From JAKFWF01 sp963741505 (GTDB lineage: Bacteria > Pseudomonadota > Alphaproteobacteria > Rhizobiales > Hyphomicrobiaceae), in NCBI GenBank assembly GCA_963741505.1, contig CAVUIJ010000035.1, positions 62,001 through 126,000 on the forward strand: a DNA stretch of 64,000 nucleotides, written 5' to 3'. A program made the position numbers and the translations under genes. Positions 34,653 to 44,077 of the stretch are shown one piece after another. The notes below the pieces were generated by a model. It made no database searches. It saw only the letters and a program-made list of their open reading frames with translations, and was not told where the DNA came from. Each line of letters opens with the position of its first letter. Positions within the stretch are counted from its first letter, which is position 1.

Positions 34653-35147
34653 TCAGCTCGACGCCTTCGGCACGAATTTGAGCGCAACGCCGTTGATGCA
34701 ATGGCGATCACCGGTCGGCTTCGGACCATCGGGGAAAATATGGCCGAGATGGCCGCCGCAGCGCCGACAATGGACTTCGGTGCGGACCATGAAAAAGCTC
34801 TTGTCGGTTGTGGTGCCGACGGCATTGTCCATTGCCTTCCAGAAGCTTGGCCAGCCGGTGCCGCTGTCGAACTTGGTCTCCGACGAGTAGAGCGGCAGAT
34901 CACAGCCGGCGCAATTATAAATGCCGGCGGTGTAGGTCTTGTCGAGTGGGCTCGAGCCGGCGCGCTCGGTGCCGTGTTCGCGCAGCACGTAATAGGCCGC
35001 CGGCGACAGGATTTTCCTCCATTCCTCCGGCGTCTTGGTGATCTCGAAGGTGGCGGCGGGGGCAGCGGCGCCGACCACCCGCGGTGCCGCGAGACCGGCG
35101 AGCAGAGCCGCGAAGGTCGTCGTGCCGATCGTGCGGCGGGACATCAT
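34653..35147 (-). CDS. msrB: Exported peptide-methionine (R)-S-oxide reductase
   Basis: A 164-residue MsrB with an Arg-Arg leader (MSRRTIGTTTFAALLAG), consistent with export by Tat or Sec. Zinc is held by two CxxC pairs (CAGC near 78, CRRC near 128) and the catalytic Cys is C150 in RHCINGVALKF, with the substrate-binding GTGWPSFW. Together with msrA, 34 bases downstream, it forms a periplasmic methionine repair unit. Confidence 0.93.
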   Translation of the reverse strand: MMSRRTIGTTTFAALLAGLAAPRVVGAAAPAATFEITKTPEEWRKILSPAAYYVLREHGTERAGSSPLDKTYTAGIYNCAGCDLPLYSSETKFDSGTGWPSFWKAMDNAVGTTTDKSFFMVRTEVHCRRCGGHLGHIFPDGPKPTGDRHCINGVALKFVPKASS

Positions 35148-35340
35148 TGGTCAAGTCTCCACGTTTCACGGCCGCGCAATCGGCCCGGCCTAGCATGGCT
35201 GCGACTATGGCGAGGATTGGCCGCGGCCGTCCAGTCACTCTCGATCAAAGCTGCGTCATCAGTCGGTGGGCATGTCGAGAAGCCGGCGACCGCACCGGTC
35301 TTGACTGCGTCAACAATTGTGCGGTGACCCGAGCATCAGC

Positions 35341-36054
35341 TCAGGGCTTCATCTTCACGGCCTTGTCGACGGTAATCTCTTCAGGCGTGACGCGGCAGCG
35401 ATAGGCGATGGCCTCGACGCCGGCGTTGCGGGCAGCGTCGAAGGCCACGCCGTAGGCCGGGTCGATGTCGCGGGCGAGCTCGAAGGAGGCCGGATTCGCC
35501 ATCTGGATCAGATACAACATGACGGCGCGATGACCAGCCGCCACCATATCGGACATCTCGGCCAGATGCTTGGCACCGCGCTCGGTGACGCTGTCGGGGA
35601 ACTCGGCGCGGCCGAGGTTGCGCATCATGTGCACGTTCTTGATCTCGACATAGCATGGCGCCTTCTTCGGGTCCTCGAGCAGGATGTCGATGCGGCTGTT
35701 GCGGCCGTATTTCACCTCTCTGCGGAGGTTGGAATAGCCCTTCAGCTCCTTGATCAGGCCGGCCTCGATCGCTTCGGTGACGAGCTTGTTCGGGTGGTTG
35801 GTGTTGATGCCGACAACTTCGCGGTGGTCGCCGAACTGGGCTTCGACCAGCTCCCAGGTGTGCTTGTACTTGCGGGTCGGGCTGTCGCTCTGTGACAACC
35901 ACACCGTGCTGCCGGCCGCCAGCAGACCGATCATCGAACCGGTATTGGGGCAGGTCGTCGTCACCGTCTCGCCGCTGTCGAGGACGACATCGGCGAGGAA
36001 CCGCTTGTAGCGCTTGACGAGACGGCCGCGCAGCAAGGGGGAGGCGAATTTCAT
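35341..36054 (-). CDS. sfsA: SfsA family DNA-binding/sugar fermentation stimulation protein
   Basis: A 237-residue SfsA protein with the family motifs FLADVVLDSGETVTTTCPNTG, GSTVWLS, NSRIDILLEDP and CYVEIKNV. The D-(E/x)-K-like arrangement (NSRIDILL...CYVEIKNV) resembles PD-(D/E)xK nuclease sites. Its cellular role is not settled. The gene is divergent from the molybdopterin-binding CinA-like gene, an arrangement typical of Hyphomicrobiales. Confidence 0.92.
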   Translation of the reverse strand: MKFASPLLRGRLVKRYKRFLADVVLDSGETVTTTCPNTGSMIGLLAAGSTVWLSQSDSPTRKYKHTWELVEAQFGDHREVVGINTNHPNKLVTEAIEAGLIKELKGYSNLRREVKYGRNSRIDILLEDPKKAPCYVEIKNVHMMRNLGRAEFPDSVTERGAKHLAEMSDMVAAGHRAVMLYLIQMANPASFELARDIDPAYGVAFDAARNAGVEAIAYRCRVTPEEITVDKAVKMKP

Positions 36055-36198
36055 TTGGACAACCTCGTCGTCATAATGATTGCGGCCGGGGATTGCCGCT
36101 GAGCCGGCGATTGTATTCCGGGCGGTCGCGCGGCAGTGTAGCGGCTAGCCGATATTCACCCCTACGCCCACCCCGGCGCAACCGTCGAGAGCATCGTC

Positions 36199-36951
36199 AT
36201 GGCCGAGCCCACAAGTAACGACATCGTCACCGCCGCAGTCCTGGTGATCGGCGACGAGATCCTGTCGGGGCGCACCAAGGACAAGAATATCGGCTACATC
36301 GCCGAGCACTGCACCAATATCGGCATTCAGCTGATGGAAGTGCGGATCGTGCCCGACGAGGAGGGGGAGATCGTGGCCGCGGTCAATGCGCTGCGGGCCA
36401 GGTTCACGTACGTGTTCACAACCGGCGGCATCGGTCCGACGCATGACGATATCACCGCCGACTGCATCGCCAAGGCATTCGGCCGCGGCATCGACGTCGA
36501 TCCGCGCGCGCTGGCGCTGCTCAAGCCCTACTACGAGAAGCGCAATCTCGAGCTGACGCCCGCCCGCCTGCGCATGGCCCGCATTCCCGACGGCGCCAGC
36601 CTCGTCGACAACTCGATCTCGATCGCGCCTGGTTTCATGGTCGAGAACGTCATCACCATGGCCGGCGTACCCAACATCATGCAGGTGATGCTCGACGCGG
36701 TGACGCCACGGCTGAAAACGGGACGGAAAATGCACACACGGGCGATCGACCTCAATTTTCCGGAGGGCGCGATCGCAGACGTGTTCGGGGCGCATCAAAA
36801 GGAATTCCCCGAGGTGCCGATGGGCAGCTATCCAACCATCCGCGACAATCGGCCGTGCACCCAGCTCGTTCTGCGCTCGACCGACGCGGCCAAGCTGCAG
36901 GCGGCCGAGGCGGGTTTGCGGGCCAAGCTCGCGGCGCTCGGCATGCTTTGA
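36199..36951 (+). CDS. Competence/damage-inducible CinA N-terminal (MoCF_biosynth) domain protein
   Basis: A 250-residue protein consisting only of the molybdopterin-binding-like domain of CinA. Motifs: AAVLVIGDEILSGRTKDKN, YVFTTGGIGPTHDDITAD (pyrophosphatase/MoeA-like loop) and the GVPNIMQVML region. CinA N-domains are ADP-ribose/FAD pyrophosphatases. The deamidase C-domain is missing, as in other alphaproteobacterial short forms. Confidence 0.87.
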   Translation: MAEPTSNDIVTAAVLVIGDEILSGRTKDKNIGYIAEHCTNIGIQLMEVRIVPDEEGEIVAAVNALRARFTYVFTTGGIGPTHDDITADCIAKAFGRGIDVDPRALALLKPYYEKRNLELTPARLRMARIPDGASLVDNSISIAPGFMVENVITMAGVPNIMQVMLDAVTPRLKTGRKMHTRAIDLNFPEGAIADVFGAHQKEFPEVPMGSYPTIRDNRPCTQLVLRSTDAAKLQAAEAGLRAKLAALGML

Positions 36952-37130
36952 ACCCGGACTGGCATTGAATTCGATGCCGTAATGCTCGCTGCGCGTTAAC
37001 CATATTTCTCCAATTAGGGTTACGCCGCGCACGGAATGCCTGTTTCTCTCCCCGCCGCACCGATCGGTTGACGTTGCAACCGTCGCTTGCGTGAGCGCGT
37101 TCAACCGGGCGCGTCGGACAGGGGAAAAAA

Positions 37131-38048
37131 ATGACATATCGACTGAAGGCGAACGCTCGCTGTTCGCTGCCCGCGATCGGCGTTGCCGTCGTCATCGGCC
37201 TCTCGGCACTGAGCGCCACTGTGGATCAGGCGCACGCCAAGATTCCCGGCCAGACCCACTGCTATTTCGGCATCTGTCATCGGGTGAAGACGCTGCCTGA
37301 GACCGAGCGACTGGTCGGCAGCCGCACCATGGTGCAGGCTTCGTTCTACGACGACTGCAAGGTCGACCGCTTCAATCCATGCACGCTGACATCGTCGGGC
37401 GAGGTGTTCAAGCCGCACCGCCCCGACAACGCGGCGAGCCCGATCTATCCCGACGGCACCAAGCTTCTGCTATGGAATCCGAGGACCAAGGTGGCGGCAA
37501 TCGTGCGCGTCAACAGCGCCGGCCCCTACCACGGCAAGCGCACCCTCGACGTGTCACGGGCGACCGCCGAGAAACTCGGCTTCAAGCGTGCGGGCGTGGC
37601 GCAGCTGCACGTGCAGGTCCTGTCGGCGCCGACACTGGCCGAGTCGCGCTACAAGAAGCATCGCAATTATGCGCCCGTGCCTGGTCCGATCGGTAACTTC
37701 GACAGCTTCGCGCTGGCCTCGGCCGACAGCCAGCGCCACCTGCCGGGTGTGCCCGCTGGCAACATGATCGCGGCGGCAAGTCTGCCCGCAGGGTTCAAAT
37801 TGACGTCGTTGCCCCTCAGCAACGCGAAGGCGATCAATGCCGCTGGCCGCAACGCGACCATGGCGGTGATGGCATCGGCCGGCGGCGTGCCAGGCCCGAC
37901 TACGACGATGTCGGCGAGCGCGGTGCTGATGAACTCGATCCCGCACAGCCTACTGCCGGCTGGCGTGCTGACGCAGGCCCGCTGGTCCGGCCGCAAGGGC
38001 CCGACCAAGCCGAGCAAGGCCGTGATGGCGGTGGCGCAACGCGGCTGA
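37131..38048 (+). CDS. RlpA-like double-psi beta-barrel exported protein
   Basis: A 305-residue exported protein with a signal segment (IGVAVVIGLSALSATVDQAHA). The DPBB domain (about 65-155) reads MVQASFYDD, GEVFKP, VRVNSAGPYHGKRTLDVSRATAEKLGF, where the usual RVND of RlpA is RVNS; the Asp used for glycan cleavage is therefore changed and lytic activity is doubtful. The Ala/Ser-rich C-terminal 150 residues have no recognised domain. Other RlpA proteins act at the septum on peptidoglycan. Confidence 0.82.
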   Translation: MTYRLKANARCSLPAIGVAVVIGLSALSATVDQAHAKIPGQTHCYFGICHRVKTLPETERLVGSRTMVQASFYDDCKVDRFNPCTLTSSGEVFKPHRPDNAASPIYPDGTKLLLWNPRTKVAAIVRVNSAGPYHGKRTLDVSRATAEKLGFKRAGVAQLHVQVLSAPTLAESRYKKHRNYAPVPGPIGNFDSFALASADSQRHLPGVPAGNMIAAASLPAGFKLTSLPLSNAKAINAAGRNATMAVMASAGGVPGPTTTMSASAVLMNSIPHSLLPAGVLTQARWSGRKGPTKPSKAVMAVAQRG

Positions 38049-38219
38049 GGATGCGGCGACCGTCATGCGGGTCTTCCCTATTCAGTCGTGGTTCATTGCC
38101 AGCGGGCTATCGTCATCGCGTCACTCAGGGCGTGGCATTTGCATACGGCTGCCGCGACGGTTAACGAGAGGCAGGGAGCGGCCCGCAAGTAGCCCTGCCG
38201 TTCCGGATCGGTGGACCAG

Positions 38220-38495
38220 ATGTCGAACCTTGCCAACACCGTGTTCTGCGCCATTATTTTCGCCGTCGCAGGCACGGCAGCTGCCGGTGCCCAGGCTAAT
38301 TGCGAAATGTATGGCCGGCTCGCCTTGAAGCAGATGCAGGAAAACGAGCAGAAGAAGTGCGGCTTCAAAGGGCCCGAGTGGAGCGGCGATCTTAGGGCGC
38401 ATGTCGCGTGGTGCGGCACGGTCGGTCCTGATCAGTGGAAGGTGCAACTCCAGAAGCGCGAGCAGGCACTGGCCGCCTGCGGTCGCAAACCCTGA
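38220..38495 (+). CDS. Small secreted four-cysteine hypothetical protein
   Basis: A 91-residue protein with a signal peptide (FCAIIFAVAGTAAAGAQA) and a mature part with four Cys (ANCEMYG, KKCGFKGPEWSG, VAWCGTVGPDQW, LAACGRK), probably two disulfides. No family known to me. ATG 38220 is used; a GTG at 38211 is in frame. Confidence 0.6.
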   Translation: MSNLANTVFCAIIFAVAGTAAAGAQANCEMYGRLALKQMQENEQKKCGFKGPEWSGDLRAHVAWCGTVGPDQWKVQLQKREQALAACGRKP

Positions 38496-38661
38496 GCAAA
38501 GCTGTCGAAAGTACCGTCGCATGTCGGGCGCGGACGGGGGCGACAGCAGCCGAGGCGGCGGCGCAGCGGGGTCGCCAGGAGGCACATCTCCCACGTGGCC
38601 TTCAGCCCGGCGGCAATGTAAAGTGGCTGGCGGCTCGATTGGCCCGGCTTGGAGGGCACAA

Positions 38662-39378
38662 GTGAAACGCATTCTGGCACTGGCTGTCATCGCAATCGCG
38701 GGTTTTTACGTCGCCTGGCCAGCCTGGTCCGGCTACGTCATACGCGACGCCATCCAGAGCAAGGATACCGCCCGATTGGCGGCCAAGGTCGACTTCGACC
38801 GCGTCCAGGCATCGCTGCGACCGACCGTGACGCGCAAGGTCGAGGAGGGGTTCGATCGCTATCAATCGCAGCTCGGCGGCGCCGGCGCGATGATCCTTGG
38901 TCAGTTGCGCAAGGATGCGGTGCCGAAGATCGTCGAGGCCTCGCTGAAGGCGCTGCTGACACCGGACATGATCATCCGCATCACTTCGGAAGGCGGAAGT
39001 ATCAAAGACAGCCTGGACCGCATCATGCGCGAGCAGATCGGCCGCCTCCTGCCGGCAGGAGGCGCCGGCGGCGACAACGCGGCGCCCTCGGGACAAGTCC
39101 GACAGGGGCTTGGCGGGCTACTCGGCAAGGCGTTGCCAGGGGCCGCGCCGGCGCCTGCGGCGCCGGAGGCTGCGGCGGTCGCGGCGACGGTGCCGGTTGC
39201 CGGGTCGCCCGGCCGCAGTTTGTCTGTGATGAACATCAAGAGCTTCAGCTTCGTTGGCCCGGTTTCTTTCCGAGTCGGGGTCGCCAAGGAATCGACTGCG
39301 GTGGAACCCGACATAACGGCGGAAATGAGCTTCATCGGCGGCGATTGGAAGCTCACCGGGCTCGTCCCAAAGCTGTGA
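38662..39378 (+). CDS. DUF2939 domain protein
   Basis: A 238-residue protein with an N-terminal membrane helix (LALAVIAIAGFYVAWPAW). The DUF2939 signature is visible: RDAIQSKDTARLAAKVDFDRVQASL, then helices down to a beta segment, SFVGPVSFRVGV, with an Ala/Pro-rich linker between. Function unknown. Start GTG 38662 follows GGAGG by six bases. Confidence 0.8.
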   Translation: MKRILALAVIAIAGFYVAWPAWSGYVIRDAIQSKDTARLAAKVDFDRVQASLRPTVTRKVEEGFDRYQSQLGGAGAMILGQLRKDAVPKIVEASLKALLTPDMIIRITSEGGSIKDSLDRIMREQIGRLLPAGGAGGDNAAPSGQVRQGLGGLLGKALPGAAPAPAAPEAAAVAATVPVAGSPGRSLSVMNIKSFSFVGPVSFRVGVAKESTAVEPDITAEMSFIGGDWKLTGLVPKL

Positions 39379-39633
39379 TGAAAGTCGCGTAAGTACCTGT
39401 GCCTCAAAGCTATTTGCTGAGCGCTCGAGCCGACGGCGTACGCTACCGGGGATGCAGGCCAGAATCGTTCGAGGTTATGCGTTGCAAAAGTGCCATATGG
39501 CACATCCATCACACTTCCACCGGTAAATGTTCATGCGTCCTTAAGCGTTGTGGATCAAGGATGTCGAAGCAGTTACGCAGGTCCCAAGATGTGTCCGGAT
39601 TGGGCACGATGCTCGGACCGCAGAGGTCGTAAG

Positions 39634-39966
39634 ATGGTACGTTTCAAACTCATGGGATTGGCCGCCGGTTTGGCTTTGGTCAGCAGTGCTGCCTTTGCCT
39701 TCCAGGAGCAGAAGTCAGCTTCGCCCGCCGCGGCGGAAACTGGCACTCAACAGTCGGCCGCGCCGCTGGCACCGGACGCCGTTCCCGGTACGAAGGGGAC
39801 GGCGGTGCGTATCCCCGGGCTCGGCACCTTGGGCGTGATCCCGAAGATGGACTTCGGGTTGGAGTTGCTTTACGGCGCTGCCGACCAGTCGAACAAGCGG
39901 CCGGATCCGAGCAAGACCGAGCAGGATGACGTTCTGGTTGGTGGCCGTATCAAGCACAAGTTCTAG
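39634..39966 (+). CDS. Secreted hypothetical protein with conserved C-terminal tail
   Basis: A 110-residue protein with a signal peptide (LMGLAAGLALVSSAAFA), an Ala/Pro/Gln-rich stretch, then IPGLGTLGVIPKMDFGLELLYG and a charged end (DDVLVGGRIKHKF). No family recognised. An AGAGG site precedes ATG 39634 and a strong hairpin follows the gene. Confidence 0.65.
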   Translation: MVRFKLMGLAAGLALVSSAAFAFQEQKSASPAAAETGTQQSAAPLAPDAVPGTKGTAVRIPGLGTLGVIPKMDFGLELLYGAADQSNKRPDPSKTEQDDVLVGGRIKHKF

Positions 39967-40023
39967 CCGCCTCGCGGCGCCGGCGTTTGTGCCGAAGCCG
40001 CGTTCGAATATATAAGTTCGTCT

Positions 40024-40049
40024 ACGGGGAGCGCATCCGCGCTCCCCGT
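40024..40049 (+). terminator. Hairpin terminator
   Basis: ACGGGGAGCGC pairs with GCGCTCCCCGT over an ATCC loop, an 11-bp perfect stem 57 bases after the secreted protein gene. T tract short. Confidence 0.7.
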
Positions 40050-40105
40050 GTGCGTTTCAGGCGGCGGCGTCAACGGCATCGGCAGGCACACGAGCACCGC
40101 ACGGT

Positions 40106-40819
40106 ATGACCTCAGATCCTCATCCCAGGGCCTACCGGCTGGCTGCGGCTGCGGTGCATGTATTCACCGCCAGTGGTGCCGTTTGCGCCTTCTACGCGAC
40201 GCTGTGCGTCATCGAGCAGCGGTGGGAGGCGATGTTCGCGTGGCTGGGCCTCGCCTTCCTGATCGATGGTATCGACGGCACCTTCGCGCGGATGGTCGAT
40301 GTCGAGCGGCGGTTGCCGCACTTCAGCGGCGAACGGCTCGATCTCGTGGTCGACTATGTCACATACGTGTTCGTGCCGACACTGGCACTGCTGCAGCGTG
40401 GCTATCTCGTCGGGCCGGTCGGACAGGGTCTGGCGGCCGCGATCCTGTTGTCGTCGCTGTACCACTTCTGCGACAACGGCAACAAATCTGAGGATCACTG
40501 TTTTGTCGGCTTTCCCGCGATCTGGAATATCGTCGCCTTCCACGTCTTTGCATTCGATCTGTCGCAGCCGGTGACCGGCGCCATCGTGGCGGTATGCTCG
40601 GTACTGACCTTCGTGCGCTGGCGCTGGGTGCATCCAATGCGGGTACAGTCGCTGTGGCCGGTAACGCTGGGGCTGACCTTCCTGTGGCTGATCGCGGCGC
40701 TGTGGACGGTGATGCAGGGACTGCCGGCGGCGGGTTGGGCGACCGTCGTGTTCGCGGTGACGCTGGTGTGGGGCGTCGGCCTGTCGCTGGCGTGGCGCTG
40801 GGCCCCGGAGCAGTCATGA
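40106..40819 (+). CDS. pcs: Phosphatidylcholine synthase
   Basis: A 237-residue polytopic CDP-alcohol phosphatidyltransferase. The CDP-binding motif appears as DGIDGTFAR and GERLDLVVDYVTYVFVP, with the RLPHFSGERLD spacing specific to Pcs. The enzyme condenses choline with CDP-diacylglycerol to phosphatidylcholine, a common membrane lipid in rhizobia and a trait that separates them from most bacteria. Its stop overlaps the next gene's start by ATGA. Confidence 0.9.
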   Translation: MTSDPHPRAYRLAAAAVHVFTASGAVCAFYATLCVIEQRWEAMFAWLGLAFLIDGIDGTFARMVDVERRLPHFSGERLDLVVDYVTYVFVPTLALLQRGYLVGPVGQGLAAAILLSSLYHFCDNGNKSEDHCFVGFPAIWNIVAFHVFAFDLSQPVTGAIVAVCSVLTFVRWRWVHPMRVQSLWPVTLGLTFLWLIAALWTVMQGLPAAGWATVVFAVTLVWGVGLSLAWRWAPEQS

Positions 40820-41727
40820 AACGCCTTGCGGTCGCCGCAGCGTTAGTCTTGCTCGCGGCGGTTGCACCGGCGCGAGCCGAGCCAGTGGCCCAGGAGTATC
40901 TGGGATTGGAAGTCGGCGGCAATCTCGAACTGGCGCCTGGCAAGTCGCTCGCTGCCGACGGCGTGGTGCTGATCGTGCACGGCTCGGCGGCGCATCATCG
41001 GATGGAGATGATCGCCGGCCTGCAGGACAATCTGAAGCAGCAGGGGATCAACTCGCTGGCGATCACGCTGAGCCTCGGGCTGCAGCGGCGTGCCGGCATG
41101 TTCGACTGCAAGCTTGAGCATGATCATCGCCACGCCGACGCTTCCGACGAGATCGTTGCCTGGACCGAATGGCTGCAAAAGCGCGGTGCCAATCGCGTCT
41201 TCCTGCTCGGGCACTCGCGCGGCGCCGCCCAGGCGACACTTGCCCTCGTCGAGCGGCCGGATCTGGGCATTCGCGGCCTGATCGCCGCTGCACCGTTGTA
41301 TCAGACCGACGCTGAGATCGATGCCCGCTTTGCCGCAGCGTTCGGCACGCCGCTCGCGCCACTGCTGGTGAAAGCCCGCAAGCTGGTCGAGGCCGGCGAG
41401 GGTGACACCCTGCTCGACGTGCCCGGCTTCCTGCATTGCAAGCCGGCACGAGTGACGGCCGCCGCCTTTCACGACTACTACGCGCCTGATCCACAACACG
41501 ACGTGCTGCGACTGCTCGGCGAAGTCACAATTCCCGGCCTGCTCGTTGTCGCCGGCGACGACCGCATCACGCCGACCCTGGCTGGCGCAGTGGCGCAGGC
41601 CAAGTCGGATCGCCGTTTGCCCGATAACCTCGCTGTTGAAACGGTCGATCGCGCCGATCATATGTTTCGCGACCTCTACGGCGAGGAGTTGGCCGATCGC
41701 GTGGTGGAGTTCGTCAAGCGGCGCTGA
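40816..41727 (+). CDS. Exported alpha/beta hydrolase
   Basis: A 303-residue hydrolase with a signal peptide (LAVAAALVLLAAVAPARAE). The oxyanion motif VLIVHGSAAHH, the nucleophile elbow FLLGHSRGAAQATL, the acid loop VVAGDDRITP and the C-terminal His in DRADHMFRDL complete a Ser-Asp-His triad. Coupling by ATGA to pcs suggests a link to lipids or envelope, but the substrate is unknown. Confidence 0.85.
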   Translation: MKRLAVAAALVLLAAVAPARAEPVAQEYLGLEVGGNLELAPGKSLAADGVVLIVHGSAAHHRMEMIAGLQDNLKQQGINSLAITLSLGLQRRAGMFDCKLEHDHRHADASDEIVAWTEWLQKRGANRVFLLGHSRGAAQATLALVERPDLGIRGLIAAAPLYQTDAEIDARFAAAFGTPLAPLLVKARKLVEAGEGDTLLDVPGFLHCKPARVTAAAFHDYYAPDPQHDVLRLLGEVTIPGLLVVAGDDRITPTLAGAVAQAKSDRRLPDNLAVETVDRADHMFRDLYGEELADRVVEFVKRR

Positions 41728-41813
41728 TCTGCCCAAGTTTTTTTTGGCTTCCCTCCGAAGTCGGCATACGATCCCGTCTCAAGTTCCAGAGAAACAAGCC
41801 GGAGGATCGCCGC

Positions 41814-42707
41814 TTGAGCAACGAGACCACGAGCCTGAAGGGCAAGACGCTGTTCATCACCGGCGGCAGCCGCGGCATTGGCTTGGCGATCGCGCTCAGG
41901 GCGGCGCGCGACGGCGCCAACGTCGCGATCGCGGCCAAGACCGGCGAACCCAACCCGAAGCTGCCGGGCACCATCCACACCGCCGCTGCCGAAATCGAGA
42001 AGGCCGGCGGCATGGCACTGCCATTGCTTTGCGACATACGCTACGAAGATCAGGTGCGCGCGGCCGTCGCCCGGACGGCCGAGAGGTTCGGCGGCATCGA
42101 TATTTGCGTCAACAATGCCAGCGCGATCTCGCTCACCGCCACCGACCAGACCGATCCGAAGCGTTTCGATCTGATGTTCGGCATCAACACGCGCGGCACC
42201 TTCGTTACGACCCAGGCTTGCCTGCCGTTCCTGCGCAAGGCCGAAAATCCGCATGTGCTGATGCTGTCGCCGCCGCTCGACATGCAGGCGAAGTGGTTCC
42301 AGCGCCACGTCGCCTATTCGATTGCCAAGTACGGCATGAGCTTGTGCGTGCTCGGCATGGCGGCCGAATTCAAGCGTGACGGCATTGCGGTCAACGCGCT
42401 GTGGCCGCGCACCACGATCGCGACCGCGGCCGTCAACAACCTGCTCGGTGGGGACCAGCTGATGCGGATGAGCCGGACGCCCGCGATCCTGGCCGACGCG
42501 GCGCATCTCGTGTTCTGCCAGCCGTCGCGGACGTTCTCGGGTAACTTCCTGATCGACGACACGTTCCTGCACGAGGTCGGCGGCGTCAACGACTTCGAAG
42601 GCTACCGTGCCGACAAGTCGATGCCGCTGGCCTGCGATTTCTTTGTACCCGATGCGAGTATGCCGCCGCCCGGCGTCAAGGTCGTGGCGCTGCCCGTGAA
42701 GCCGTGA
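41814..42707 (+). CDS. SDR family oxidoreductase (HSDL2-like)
   Basis: A 297-residue short-chain dehydrogenase. Cofactor motif TGGSRGIG, the NNASAI stretch, the active-site Tyr-Lys of YSIAKYG and the downstream VNALWPRTTIATAAV fit the SDR fold; the active-site Ser is in LMLSPPL. The sequence is closest to the hydroxysteroid-dehydrogenase-like 2 group. TTG 41814 follows GGAGG by eight bases, so a TTG start is likely. Confidence 0.9.
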   Translation: MSNETTSLKGKTLFITGGSRGIGLAIALRAARDGANVAIAAKTGEPNPKLPGTIHTAAAEIEKAGGMALPLLCDIRYEDQVRAAVARTAERFGGIDICVNNASAISLTATDQTDPKRFDLMFGINTRGTFVTTQACLPFLRKAENPHVLMLSPPLDMQAKWFQRHVAYSIAKYGMSLCVLGMAAEFKRDGIAVNALWPRTTIATAAVNNLLGGDQLMRMSRTPAILADAAHLVFCQPSRTFSGNFLIDDTFLHEVGGVNDFEGYRADKSMPLACDFFVPDASMPPPGVKVVALPVKP

Positions 42708-42720
42708 GGGAGTTCGGACC

Positions 42721-43659
42721 ATGACGACACTGCTGGTTACGCACCCTTGCTTCGTGCTGCACGACACCGGTCCGGGCCATCCCGAGCGGCCCGATCGCAT
42801 GCGGGCGATCGACAAGGTGATGGGCCACGAGATGTTCAAGCCGCTGGTGCGCCAGGAGGCGCCGTGGCGCGACGACGTCGAGGCAATGATCGTAAGGGTA
42901 CACCCGCAGCAATATTTCGACATGATCCAGGCCGCCCGACCGGCGGCCGGCGAGGCGGGCGTCCATCTCGATCCCGATACCGTGCTGTCGCCTGCTTCCT
43001 GGGAGGCTGCGATGCGCGCGGTCGGCGCCGGCCTGCTGGCGGTCGACGAGGTGGTGGCGGGCCGGGTCAGAAATGCCTTCTGCCAGGTGCGTCCGTGCGG
43101 CCACCACGCCGAAACCGCGACCGCGATGGGGTTCTGCTTCTTCAACAACGTCGCCGTCGCCGCGCGCTATGCCCAATCGAAGCATGGCGCCGAGCGCATC
43201 GCGATTGTCGATTGGGACGTGCATCACGGCAACGGCACCCAGGACATCTTCTGGTCGGACAAATCCGTGTTCTTCGCCTCGACCCATCAGATGCCGCTCT
43301 ATCCCGGCACCGGTGCACTCGGCGAGACCGGCGTCGGCAATGTCTGGAACGCGCCACTGCGCCCCAACGACGGGGGCGAGCAGTTCCGCGAGGCGATGAT
43401 GTCGCGGGTATTGCCGGCATTGCGCAATTTCGGCCCCGATATCATCTTTATTTCGGCCGGCTTCGATGCGCATCAGAACGATCCGTTGGCCAATCTGCGC
43501 CTGGTCGAGGACGATTTCGCCTGGGCGACCCAGGAACTGGTCGAAATCGCCGAGCGCCATGCCGGCGGACGGATCGTCTCGATGCTGGAAGGGGGCTATG
43601 ATCTGGCGGCACTGGCCCGGTCGACCGCCGTCCACGTCAAACGGCTCATGGACGCCTGA
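42721..43659 (+). CDS. Histone deacetylase family protein (acetylpolyamine/acetoin type)
   Basis: A 312-residue zinc amidohydrolase of the class II HDAC-like bacterial group. Active-site motifs: RPCGHHAETATAMGFCFFNN (tandem His), IVDWDVHHGNGTQ (zinc Asp and His), and SAGFDAHQNDPLANL with the second zinc Asp. Bacterial members deacetylate polyamines or lysine. It is followed by xseB and dxs on the same strand, the usual arrangement in Hyphomicrobiales. Confidence 0.9.
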   Translation: MTTLLVTHPCFVLHDTGPGHPERPDRMRAIDKVMGHEMFKPLVRQEAPWRDDVEAMIVRVHPQQYFDMIQAARPAAGEAGVHLDPDTVLSPASWEAAMRAVGAGLLAVDEVVAGRVRNAFCQVRPCGHHAETATAMGFCFFNNVAVAARYAQSKHGAERIAIVDWDVHHGNGTQDIFWSDKSVFFASTHQMPLYPGTGALGETGVGNVWNAPLRPNDGGEQFREAMMSRVLPALRNFGPDIIFISAGFDAHQNDPLANLRLVEDDFAWATQELVEIAERHAGGRIVSMLEGGYDLAALARSTAVHVKRLMDA

Positions 43660-43725
43660 ATTGGGACGGCGAATCGGGCTTAAGCAGAGGGCGTTGCGCG
43701 TCACGCGTGAGGGAAGGTTTGGATC

Positions 43726-43992
43726 ATGAGCACGGGCAAGGCCGCCGCAAAGTTCGCGGACATCAAGGAAATGCCGTTCGAGCGGGCATTGAAAGAACTC
43801 GAGCAGATCGTCGGCCGGCTCGAACGCGGCGATGTCGAACTCGAGGAAAGCATTTCGATCTACGAGCGCGGTGAGGCACTGAAGGACCATTGCGACCGCC
43901 TGCTGAAGGCGGCCGAGGCCAAGGTCGAACGTCTGACATTCGGCCAGGACGGCCAGCCGAAGGGCACCCAACCCCTTGATCCAGAGGCTTGA
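43726..43992 (+). CDS. xseB: Exodeoxyribonuclease VII small subunit
   Basis: An 88-residue helical protein with the XseB core PFERALKELEQIVGRLERGDVELE and ISIYERGEALKDHCDRLLKAAEAKVE. It pairs with XseA (not in the window) to degrade single-stranded DNA. It is placed between the HDAC-like gene and dxs. Confidence 0.93.
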   Translation: MSTGKAAAKFADIKEMPFERALKELEQIVGRLERGDVELEESISIYERGEALKDHCDRLLKAAEAKVERLTFGQDGQPKGTQPLDPEA

Positions 43993-44077
43993 TGACTTGG
44001 CTTGCGTAGCCGCGACGGGACGGCGCAGATAGTGTAACCTTTGAGTTCGGCCCACTCCAGGTCCATACGGTGTTCAT

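Noticed and set aside
36996..37003. TTAACCAT half-site upstream of the RlpA-like gene, considered as a CtrA site.
   Set aside because: Only a half-site is present; no TTAA follows at N7 spacing, so it is too weak to annotate.
41738..41745. A run of eight T after the exported hydrolase gene, considered as a terminator.
   Set aside because: No stable stem precedes it; the only pairing is three bases.
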